From positions 1 through 36,811 of the forward strand of contig CALAGF010000060.1 in the NCBI GenBank assembly GCA_937892345.1: a stretch of DNA of 36,811 bases, given 5' to 3'. Positions 17,131 to 23,461 of this stretch are shown here, in pieces. The notes below the pieces were generated by a model. The model did no database searches. It saw nothing but the letters and a program-made list of their open reading frames with translations, and was not told the DNA's origin. The position numbers were made by a program, and so were the translations under genes. The DNA comes from an uncultured Rhodocyclaceae bacterium (lineage in GTDB: Bacteria > Pseudomonadota > Gammaproteobacteria > Burkholderiales > Rhodocyclaceae). Each line of letters begins with the position of its first letter. The first letter of the stretch is position 1.

Positions 17131-17439
17131 TCACAGTTTCAGGCGTTCGACCACGCGGCCGTTGATCAGGTGTTCCTGGATGATTTCCTCGACATCTTCA
17201 TTGTCGACAAAGTTGTACCAGGTCTCATTCGGGTAAACGACCATGACCGGGCCTTGATCACAACGACCGAGACAACCGGCCTTGTTGATGCGTACGGCGC
17301 CGGCACCGTTTTTCTTGAGTGCCCCGATGCGGTCCTTGGCATAGGCAAAGGCATCGGAACCGCCAACCGTGTTGCAGCACTGTTCCCCGGCTTCGCGTTG
17401 ATTGGTGCAGATGAAAACGTGGTGTTGAAAATAGCTCAT
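17131..17439 (-). CDS. thioredoxin-like 2Fe-2S ferredoxin
   Basis: From the ATG at 17437-17439 the product is 102 residues. Candidate cluster ligands are C11, C21 or C22, C56 and C60 (HVFICTNQ, EQCCN, GCLGRCDQGP). This is the Shethna-type, thioredoxin-fold arrangement found also in NuoE and small stand-alone ferredoxins. A strong AGGAGGA ribosome site eight bases before the ATG decides the start. A TATAAT box lies about 22 bases upstream of the ATG. The protein is an electron carrier of unknown partner; the hydrolase gene next door is the nearest candidate. Confidence 0.92.
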   Translation of the reverse strand: MSYFQHHVFICTNQREAGEQCCNTVGGSDAFAYAKDRIGALKKNGAGAVRINKAGCLGRCDQGPVMVVYPNETWYNFVDNEDVEEIIQEHLINGRVVERLKL

Positions 17440-17461
17440 GAGTGTCCTCCTGGAAGCCGGC

Positions 17462-17467
17462 ATTATA
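17462..17467 (-). promoter_or_regulatory. consensus -10 element upstream of the ferredoxin gene
   Basis: The minus strand reads TATAAT here, a perfect -10, about 22 bases before the ferredoxin ATG. No good -35 is present at 16-18 bases spacing. The expected -35 position (about 17485-17490) is instead occupied by the parS-like palindrome, so ParB or another protein bound there could affect this promoter. Confidence 0.5.
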
Positions 17468-17475
17468 GGCCAGCC

Positions 17476-17489
17476 GTTTCACGTGGAAC
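17476..17489. promoter_or_regulatory. parS-like centromere site (candidate ParB binding site) 2
   Basis: GTTTCACGTGGAAC keeps the invariant CACGTG core and both outer half-sites, with one base off perfect symmetry. It agrees with the TGTTNCACGTGNAACA pattern of chromosomal parS sites. It lies in the 55-base gap between the vanZ-like stop and the ferredoxin start, 15,353 bases from the first site. Two such close matches in 37 kb are not expected by chance. Confidence 0.7.
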
Positions 17490-17494
17490 CCGCT

Positions 17495-18553
17495 TCAGCG
17501 ACGCTGCAAGGTGAGGAACAAGAAAGGCAGTGCCAGGAATGGCCACAAACTGGCAACCAGACGAGTCAGGCCATTGAAATTGAGAAAATGCCCTTGTCGC
17601 CATGCGGCAAGGGCTGCCTCGGAATACGGATTGCCGGGTGCCAGATTGAGAATCAAGGTTCCTGCGACCAAGGCCAGCATTGCCAACAGAAGGGATAGCC
17701 GGGCGGGTAGCCACAAGCTCAGGCTGAGTGCCAGCAAGCCGCCCAGCAAACCCTGTCCGGCGCCCGGTGTCAGCCAGGCAAGCGACTCGGCCGGGCCGAT
17801 CAAGACAGCTGCACCCAAGGTCCGGATCGTGAGGCCAAGGAGCAAAAAGAGCGGTACGAGCACATAAGCAAGCCAGACACGCTTGATCAAGCGGCGCAGG
17901 ATCAATCCAACTGCCAGAGCATTGCAGCCAGCGACCGCTGCTTCGATCAATGCAAAGCGATCAGCGGAAAAGGGAATGGGGGCTTGAAACGAGATGAGGG
18001 CACGAAAGTCCCCTGCCCCGAACAGCCAGGTTTCCGGCGAAAGCGGCACCAGCAGCCAGAGGCCGAGAATGGTGAGACCCAGTTCTGCGTGGGGGACGGG
18101 CGCCAGCAATTGCTTTTCCAGCAAGGCGATCCGTGCAAACAGTCGGGGGCCGCCATGTTGCGCAGCAACAGCACCAATCAGGCCGCCCAGTGTGTTGCAC
18201 AACAGATCGAGGCTGGATGGCACCCGCGAGGGCAGCCAGTTCTGGACCGCTTCCAGCGCGAGGCTCAGACTGCCGGACAGAAGAATGGCCAATATGGGGG
18301 CGGTATAACGCCAGGGCAAACGGCGCAATGCGAGGGTCAAAAAGAAGCCCAAAGGCAAGTAGACCGCAACATTGGCCAGCAGGTCGAAATAGGTCCAGTA
18401 ACGCGGCCATTCGGCTTCTATAAACGCCAGCGGTGCTGCGCCAGTCATCCGCCATCCGGAAAACGGATGCAGGCTACCGTAAACGACCAAGCCGAACCAG
18501 GCGAGTGCCAGGTAGCGGGAAAGGATGACAGGGCCGTTTGCCGAATTGCTCAT
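17495..18553 (-). CDS. VanZ-family polytopic membrane protein
   Basis: The product is 352 residues with about nine hydrophobic helices. The N-terminal part has the VanZ-family marks YGSLHPFSGWR and FDLLANVAVYLPLGF, followed by a PSSLDLLCNTLGGLIGA segment. The C-terminal half (about 170-352) is a further run of membrane helices, so it is much longer than the 161-residue VanZ of glycopeptide resistance. VanZ-like proteins are widespread in bacteria without such resistance and their function is unknown, so resistance should not be inferred. It is the last of a minus-strand run behind rluA and the symporter. Confidence 0.88.
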   Translation of the reverse strand: MSNSANGPVILSRYLALAWFGLVVYGSLHPFSGWRMTGAAPLAFIEAEWPRYWTYFDLLANVAVYLPLGFFLTLALRRLPWRYTAPILAILLSGSLSLALEAVQNWLPSRVPSSLDLLCNTLGGLIGAVAAQHGGPRLFARIALLEKQLLAPVPHAELGLTILGLWLLVPLSPETWLFGAGDFRALISFQAPIPFSADRFALIEAAVAGCNALAVGLILRRLIKRVWLAYVLVPLFLLLGLTIRTLGAAVLIGPAESLAWLTPGAGQGLLGGLLALSLSLWLPARLSLLLAMLALVAGTLILNLAPGNPYSEAALAAWRQGHFLNFNGLTRLVASLWPFLALPFLFLTLQRR

Positions 18554-18560
18554 TCCCCGG

Positions 18561-18589
18561 ATTTTAGGGGCTGGATTCGTACTCGTCAG
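18561..18589 (-). promoter_or_regulatory. predicted promoter of the vanZ-like gene
   Basis: On the minus strand CTGACG (18584-18589) and TAAAAT (18561-18566) are 17 bases apart, 4/6 and 5/6 to consensus. The -10 ends seven bases before the ATG, so the transcript would start at or very near the start codon. GGGGA in that gap could be a ribosome site if transcription starts further upstream. Confidence 0.38.
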
Positions 18590-18623
18590 CCGGATTTGGA
18601 AACAAAGTTACAGAAATATCGAC

Positions 18624-20123
18624 TTAGTGGTGATGCGGATGCGTGCTGACGTGGTGGGTTTCTGCGGCCGCCCGATGATGAAGCGCATCATGAATATCCT
18701 CTCTGGGGCTGGTGCGCCCCACCCACTGAGGGAGCAGAGAGCCGGCCACCAATCCGCTCAAACTCACGACCAGACCGATCAGTTGCGGTGGCACGGCGCT
18801 GGCTTTGCCGACAAGTATCTCGATGAGAAGCCAGGAGACAATGCCGCCGAAAATCGAGAACAGCGCCCCTTGAGTGGTTGCCCGGCGCCAAAGGATGCCG
18901 CCCACCAGTGGGGCAAATGCGCCCGCCAGTGTGATTTTGTAGGCGCCCTCGACCATCTGGAAAATACTGGATTCCGAATTGAGTGCAAAGCCCAGGACGA
19001 GCAGTGCAAACACCAGCAGAACAATGCGCATGGTTCGCAAAAACTGGCGGTCATTCATGTCCGGCCAGAGGCTGCGGATGATGTTTTCCGAGAAGGTGAC
19101 TGAGGGTGCGAGCAGCGTCGCCGAAGAAGTGCTCATGATGGCCGAGAGCACTGCTCCGTAAAACAGGACCTGAGCCAGCAGCGGGGTATGGCGCGTGACG
19201 AGGGTCGGAATCACCTTTTCTGCCTCCGCCGTTGCCATCGCGCCGAACAGCGCAGGGTCAATCAGGGTTGCGGCATAAGCAATGAAGATCGGGACAAAGG
19301 TGAACACAAAATAGAGCGTCGCTCCGGCAACCGAGCCCCACAATGCCACGCGGGCGCTCTTTGCGGAGGTAATGCGCTGAAATACATCCTGTTGCGGGAT
19401 GGAGCCGAACATCATGGTGACTGCCGAACCCGCGAAACTCAGCCACAACCAAGGGTCGGCTTCGGGGAAGAAAGCGAATTTTCCGGCAGCCGAGGCGTGG
19501 GTGATGACTGCTGTCGCACCCCCATCGACCTGTCCGGCAACCAGAACGGCTACGAACAATAGCCCGCCCAGCATGACGAGCATTTGCACGAAATCGAGGA
19601 TGGCGACTGAGAGCATGCCGCCGAAAATGGTGTAGGTCAGTACCAGTGCCGTACCCAGATACATCCCGGTGCTTTCGCTGATCCGTTCGTTGGAAACCAC
19701 CGAAAAAAGCAGGCCAAGCGCCTTGGTTTGGGCTGCCACCCAGCCGAGGTACGAGAGGACGATGCACAGCGTAGTCAGAATTTCGACGCTGCGGTTGTAG
19801 CGCAGCCGATAGAAGTCGCCCAGCGTGATGATGTTGAGCTTGTACAAATATCGGGAAAACAGGATGCCCGAGAGAATCAGGCAGATCGAGGAGCCGAAGG
19901 GATCGGCAACGATGCCGCCCAGGCCTTCCTTGAGGAAGGTCGAGGAAATGCCGAAGATCGATTCAGCCCCGAACCAGGTGGCGAAAACCGTGGCCATGAC
20001 CACCGGAAAAGGCAGTGAGCGACCGGCAATGGCGAAGTCCTTGGCGTTATGTACACGCGTTGCAGCGAGTAGCCCGATACCCACGGAAACCAGAAGGTAG
20101 AGAATGACGAACCAGATCAGCAT
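18624..20123 (-). CDS. sodium:solute symporter (SSF) with histidine-rich C-terminal tail
   Basis: The product is 499 residues with about thirteen hydrophobic helices in the LeuT-fold layout of the SSF family (PutP/SGLT group). GRSLPFPVVMATVFATWFGAES is the conserved first core helix region. LSAIMSTSSATLLAPSV matches the eighth core helix, whose Ser/Thr residues bind Na+. The substrate (amino acid, carboxylate or other) cannot be fixed. The unusual part is the last 26 residues, which contain nine histidines and end in HPHHH. A perfect TATAAT box is found about 40 bases upstream. It lies 50 bases behind rluA on the same strand. Confidence 0.93.
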   Translation of the reverse strand: MLIWFVILYLLVSVGIGLLAATRVHNAKDFAIAGRSLPFPVVMATVFATWFGAESIFGISSTFLKEGLGGIVADPFGSSICLILSGILFSRYLYKLNIITLGDFYRLRYNRSVEILTTLCIVLSYLGWVAAQTKALGLLFSVVSNERISESTGMYLGTALVLTYTIFGGMLSVAILDFVQMLVMLGGLLFVAVLVAGQVDGGATAVITHASAAGKFAFFPEADPWLWLSFAGSAVTMMFGSIPQQDVFQRITSAKSARVALWGSVAGATLYFVFTFVPIFIAYAATLIDPALFGAMATAEAEKVIPTLVTRHTPLLAQVLFYGAVLSAIMSTSSATLLAPSVTFSENIIRSLWPDMNDRQFLRTMRIVLLVFALLVLGFALNSESSIFQMVEGAYKITLAGAFAPLVGGILWRRATTQGALFSIFGGIVSWLLIEILVGKASAVPPQLIGLVVSLSGLVAGSLLPQWVGRTSPREDIHDALHHRAAAETHHVSTHPHHH

Positions 20124-20164
20124 GGACGACGGTCGACAGCGGCAAGGGGTTGAAAACGCGGCAG

Positions 20165-20170
20165 ATTATA
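20165..20170 (-). promoter_or_regulatory. consensus -10 element upstream of the symporter gene
   Basis: The minus strand reads TATAAT, about 41 bases before the symporter ATG and just past the rluA stop, partly preceded by rluA coding sequence. A weak TCTTGA -35 lies at 16 bases spacing. The symporter may thus have its own promoter in addition to read-through from rluA. Confidence 0.4.
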
Positions 20171-20173
20171 AGG

Positions 20174-20842
20174 TTATTGCGCGTTTTCAAGAGGGAAAAA
20201 GTCAGGCTGGCTGACAAATTCGACGGCCTCACCGGTCGACGGGTGAACAAAGCCGATTTTCGCTGCGTGCAGCATCAGCCGCGGCGTGCGCTCCAGCGTA
20301 TGCGCACCGTACAGTTCATCACCAAGAATGGGGTGTCCCAGACTGGCCAGGTGAACACGCAACTGGTGCGAACGGCCGGTCACAGGCAGAAGCTCGACAA
20401 CGCTCTGGTGTTGTTCGGGTTCCCGCCGAATCACCTGATAGCGGGTGAGCGAGGGCTTGCCGATATCGTGATCAACTTTCTGACGAGGGCGGTTGGGCCA
20501 GTCGCAGATCAGCGGCAAGTCGATCTCGCCCCGATCATTTTCAGGCAGGCCATCGACCAGCGCGTAATAGACCTTATCGACGGCGCGGTCGCGAAACAGC
20601 CGGGACAGGGCGCTGTGCGTCGCCTCGTTGCGCGCCATGATGAGCAGGCCCGAAGTGGACATGTCCAGCCGGTGAACCGCCAATGCATCGGGGTAGGTGC
20701 GCTGAACGCGGGATACCAGGCAATCTGCCTTGTCGGCACCGCGTCCCGGCACCGACAGTAGCCCGGATGGTTTGTCCACCACGAGCAACACGTCGTCCGC
20801 GTACACGATCCGTGGCATGTCGACAGGCGGCAGATAGCTCAT
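20174..20842 (-). CDS. rluA: RluA-family pseudouridine synthase, RluA-like
   Basis: From the ATG at 20840-20842 the product is 222 residues, close to E. coli RluA (219) and without the N-terminal S4 domain that RluC and RluD carry. The catalytic motif HRLDMSTSG (Asp about 60) is intact, and the later GRSHQLRVHLASLGHPILGD block is canonical. RluA makes pseudouridine in 23S rRNA and in some tRNA anticodon arms. The start overlaps the stop of the small upstream secreted-protein gene (ATGA). Its GGAG ribosome site lies inside that gene, so the two are translationally coupled and rluA may be carried by an SOS-regulated transcript. Assignment to RluA rather than another S4-less paralogue is likely but not proven. 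Confidence 0.88.
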   Translation of the reverse strand: MSYLPPVDMPRIVYADDVLLVVDKPSGLLSVPGRGADKADCLVSRVQRTYPDALAVHRLDMSTSGLLIMARNEATHSALSRLFRDRAVDKVYYALVDGLPENDRGEIDLPLICDWPNRPRQKVDHDIGKPSLTRYQVIRREPEQHQSVVELLPVTGRSHQLRVHLASLGHPILGDELYGAHTLERTPRLMLHAAKIGFVHPSTGEAVEFVSQPDFFPLENAQ

Positions 20843-21036
20843 CTGGACAGCTCCGGTTGGCGGCAGTGCGCATCGCGAAACGGGCCGCTGGCAAGCACCC
20901 AGCCTAGCGCTGGCGCCGTTTGCAGGCATGCCCGGGCACCGTCAATTTTGCTGGACCACCAGTACCAAGGCGCGGGTCGTGCATGCACCGGCAGGCAGGT
21001 GGAGAGCAGCAGTACGAGGATGCAGCGATTGATCAT
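20839..21036 (-). CDS. small secreted protein next to a LexA box, coupled to rluA
   Basis: This 65-codon gene starts with a clean signal peptide (MINRCILVLLLSTCLPVHA). The mature part has about 46 residues and is rich in Trp, Gly and Pro, with two Cys (37 and 58) that could form a disulfide. A G-P-F-R-D-x-H-C pattern lies near the end. The ATG is ten bases from the edge of the LexA box at 21046-21065, and the stop overlaps the rluA start by four bases. No ribosome site precedes the ATG, so translation may be leaderless. I do not recognise a characterised family. The signal peptide, exact coupling and regulatory position make a real gene likely; function is unknown. Confidence 0.68.
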   Translation of the reverse strand: MINRCILVLLLSTCLPVHARPAPWYWWSSKIDGARACLQTAPALGWVLASGPFRDAHCRQPELSR

Positions 21037-21056
21037 CAGTACAAATACTGTATAGT
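21029..21056 (+). promoter_or_regulatory. predicted recA-directed promoter overlapping the SOS box
   Basis: TTGATC (21029-21034) and TATAGT (21051-21056) are spaced by 16 bases, 4/6 and 5/6 to consensus. The -10 lies inside the LexA box. If used, the recA message would have a leader of about 180 bases. A second candidate, CATAAT at 21211-21216, lies nearer to recA but has no recognisable -35. Confidence 0.45.
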
Positions 21057-21065
21057 TGTACAGTA
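21046..21065. promoter_or_regulatory. LexA (SOS) box in the divergent region upstream of recA
   Basis: TACTG and CAGTA flank ten bases (TATAGTTGTA), giving a full match to the outer arms of the E. coli-type operator TACTG(TA)5CAGTA and 7/10 in the centre. It is 176 bases upstream of the recA ATG and ten bases upstream of the divergent small gene. A LexA box controlling recA is standard in proteobacteria. Its distance from recA and closeness to the opposite gene are unusual. Confidence 0.88.
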
Positions 21066-21077
21066 ATTAGGTTTGAA
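21049..21077 (-). promoter_or_regulatory. predicted promoter of the small SOS-linked gene
   Basis: On the minus strand TTCAAA (21072-21077) and TATACA (21049-21054) are 17 bases apart, 4/6 each to consensus. The -10 lies within the LexA box, so LexA would block it directly. The predicted transcript starts only a few bases before the ATG at 21036. Confidence 0.42.
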
Positions 21078-21241
21078 TGGCGGAGCCGCAAGAATACACG
21101 CAGGCCCGCAAAATTTTCGTAATATCGGGCATTGTTGCCAATGGCATATTATTCGGGTAAATCTGTCCGGATGCTGTTAGCAATTTCTGTTCCATCACTG
21201 GCCGCTGTGCCATAATCCGCTCAACGTTTTGAGGTAAGAAC

Positions 21242-22267
21242 ATGGACGACAACAAGGCAAAGGCGCTCGCCGCAGCGCTGCAACAAATCGAAAAGCAGTT
21301 CGGCAAAGGCTCCATCATGAAGATGGGCGATGCTGAAATTGACGAAGGTATTCAGGTTGTGTCGACCGGCTCGCTTGGCCTGGACATCGCGCTCGGCGTC
21401 GGCGGCCTGCCGCGCGGTCGCGTTGTTGAAATCTATGGCCCGGAGTCTTCCGGCAAGACCACGCTTTGTCTGCAAGTCGTTGCCGAAATGCAGAAGCTCG
21501 GCGGTACGGCAGCCTTCATCGACGCCGAACACGCGCTCGATCCGCAATACGCCCAGAAGCTCGGCGTCAATGTTGGCGACCTGCTGATTTCACAGCCGGA
21601 TACCGGCGAACAGGCGCTCGAAATCGCCGACATGCTGGTACGTTCCGGCTCGGTTGACATCATTATCGTTGACTCGGTTGCTGCCCTTACCCCGCGTGCT
21701 GAAATCGAAGGTGAAATGGGCGACCAGATGGTCGGCCTGCATGCCCGTCTGATGAGCCAGGCGCTGCGCAAGCTGACTGCCAACATCAAGAAGACCAACA
21801 CGCTGGTCATCTTCATCAACCAGATCCGCATGAAGATCGGCGTCATGTTCGGCTCACCGGAAACCACCACCGGCGGCAATGCGCTCAAGTTTTACGCCTC
21901 CGTCCGCCTCGATATCCGCCGCATCGGCGCGATCAAGAAGGGCGACGAAGTCATCGGCAGCGAAACCAAGGTCAAGGTGGTCAAGAACAAGGTCGCCCCG
22001 CCCTTCCGTGAAGCCATCTTCGACATTCTCTACGGCGAGGGCATCTCCCGCCAGGGTGAGGTCGTCGAAATGGGTGTCGCCCACAAGCTGGTCGACAAGG
22101 CGGGTGCCTGGTATGCCTACAAGGGCGAAAAGATCGGCCAGGGCAAGGACAACGCGCGGGAATTCCTCAAGGCACATCCGGAAATTTCCCAGGAAATTGA
22201 AGCCGGTATCCGCGAGGCTGCCAGCACCAATGTGATCAAGCCAGTGAAGGCCAAGGCGGATGCCTGA
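21242..22267 (+). CDS. recA: recombinase RecA
   Basis: The product is 341 residues, close to E. coli RecA (353). It carries the Walker A sequence GPESSGKTT (66-74), the Walker B-like IIIVDSVAALTPR, loop sequences around MSQALRKLTANIKKTNTLVIFINQIR, and a short acidic C-terminus. RecA forms the ATP-dependent strand-exchange filament and triggers LexA self-cleavage. A GAGG ribosome site stands before the ATG. The gene is followed by recX with an eight-base overlap. A LexA box lies 176 bases upstream, with a leader holding a TGCCA-A-TGGCA palindrome at 21136-21146 of unknown meaning. Confidence 0.99.
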   Translation: MDDNKAKALAAALQQIEKQFGKGSIMKMGDAEIDEGIQVVSTGSLGLDIALGVGGLPRGRVVEIYGPESSGKTTLCLQVVAEMQKLGGTAAFIDAEHALDPQYAQKLGVNVGDLLISQPDTGEQALEIADMLVRSGSVDIIIVDSVAALTPRAEIEGEMGDQMVGLHARLMSQALRKLTANIKKTNTLVIFINQIRMKIGVMFGSPETTTGGNALKFYASVRLDIRRIGAIKKGDEVIGSETKVKVVKNKVAPPFREAIFDILYGEGISRQGEVVEMGVAHKLVDKAGAWYAYKGEKIGQGKDNAREFLKAHPEISQEIEAGIREAASTNVIKPVKAKADA

Positions 22268-22703
22268 TTCGTCGGCTGTACTGAGAGTGGCGGCATTACG
22301 ACTCCTGACCCGGCGCGATCACAGTCGGGCGGAGTTGAAGGCCAAGCTCTCAGGACAGGCTGAGTCGGCCGAGGCACTCGATGCGGTGCTTGATCGCCTG
22401 GCATCCGAGCGACTGCTGTCTGACAGTCGCTATGCCGTTCAGCGCGTGAGCGTGCGCGGCCAGCGTTACGGTAATGCACGTCTGCGCCAGGAGTTGCGCC
22501 AGCGTGGTGTCAGCGATGAAGATATCGGAGAGGCGCTCCCTGAGGCGGGTGACGAAACCGAACGCTGTCGGGCAATCTGGCAAAAAAAGTTCGGTGTACC
22601 GCCGGAATCTCCAGAAGCACGTGCCAAACAGATGCGTTTCCTGCAATATCGCGGTTTTTCCGGTGAAGCAATTCGCCGGGTCATCAGCGGAGCGGACGAA
22701 TGA
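22260..22703 (+). CDS. recX: RecA regulator RecX
   Basis: The product is 147 residues made of tandem three-helix repeats typical of RecX. R-x-L-L-T-R-R-D-H-S-R-A-E-L near the N-terminus, DSRYAVQRVSVRGQRYGNARLRQELRQRGV in the middle, and a C-terminal RFLQYRGFSGEAIRRVI are family hallmarks. RecX limits RecA filament extension. The start overlaps recA by eight bases, and the stop overlaps the lptB start (ATGA), so recX translation is coupled on both sides. Confidence 0.96.
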   Translation: MPDSSAVLRVAALRLLTRRDHSRAELKAKLSGQAESAEALDAVLDRLASERLLSDSRYAVQRVSVRGQRYGNARLRQELRQRGVSDEDIGEALPEAGDETERCRAIWQKKFGVPPESPEARAKQMRFLQYRGFSGEAIRRVISGADE

Positions 22704-23434
22704 GCGAGACGGTTGCCAAGCTGTCGGCACACAATCTGAAGAAACGATACAAGACGCGCACCGTCGTTGAAGACGTATCCTTCGAGCTCAGGGCTGGCGA
22801 AGTCGTTGGCCTGTTGGGGCCGAATGGTGCCGGCAAGACCACGTGTTTCTACATGATTGTCGGGCTGGTTGCGGCGGATGGCGGCGAAGTTTATATCGAT
22901 GAAACCCGGCTGACCCATTTGCCGATGCATCGCCGTGCTCGAGAAGGTTTGTCCTACCTGCCACAGGAAGCTTCCATCTTCCGCAAGCTGAATGTTGAAG
23001 ACAATATTCGTGCTGTTCTTGAACTGCTCAAGCTGGATAAGGACGCGCTCAACGAACGTCTGGAAGCCCTGCTTGCTGAATTGCATATCGGCCATGTGCG
23101 CCACGTGAACGCAGCGGCGCTTTCCGGTGGCGAAAGGCGTCGGGTGGAAATTGCCCGTGCGCTGGCGACCAATCCCCGTTTTGTACTGCTTGACGAGCCC
23201 TTTGCTGGGGTCGACCCCATTGCGGTGCTGGAAATCCAGAAAATTATCCGCTTCCTCAAGGAGCGCGGCATTGGCGTATTGATCACTGATCACAACGTAC
23301 GCGAGACGCTGGGTATTTGCGATCACGCCTGGATCATCAACGCCGGCCGCGTGCTTGCTGCTGGACGCCCGGACGAAATCGTTGATAATGAAAGCGTACG
23401 AAGGGTTTATCTCGGCGAGCACTTCAAGCTCTGA
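22700..23434 (+). CDS. lptB: LPS export ABC transporter ATP-binding protein LptB
   Basis: The product is 244 residues, the usual LptB size. It has Walker A GPNGAGKTT (40-48), a Q-loop in SYLPQEASIFRKL, signature LSGGERRR (141-148), Walker B FVLLDEP (161-167) and switch His in ITDHNV (about 198). The block YLPQEASIFRKLNVEDNI is diagnostic of LptB. It powers extraction of lipopolysaccharide from the inner membrane with LptFG and LptC. Its downstream neighbour is rpoN, as in many proteobacteria. The lptC-lptA pair usually found just upstream is missing, and lptB is instead coupled to recX. Confidence 0.96.
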   Translation: MSETVAKLSAHNLKKRYKTRTVVEDVSFELRAGEVVGLLGPNGAGKTTCFYMIVGLVAADGGEVYIDETRLTHLPMHRRAREGLSYLPQEASIFRKLNVEDNIRAVLELLKLDKDALNERLEALLAELHIGHVRHVNAAALSGGERRRVEIARALATNPRFVLLDEPFAGVDPIAVLEIQKIIRFLKERGIGVLITDHNVRETLGICDHAWIINAGRVLAAGRPDEIVDNESVRRVYLGEHFKL

Positions 23435-23461
23435 CCGCAACGCAGCAGCCAACCCCCATCG

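Noticed and set aside
17495..18553. Glycopeptide-resistance role for the VanZ-family protein
   Set aside because: No vanHAX-type genes are nearby and the protein is twice the length of resistance VanZ; family membership alone does not support resistance.
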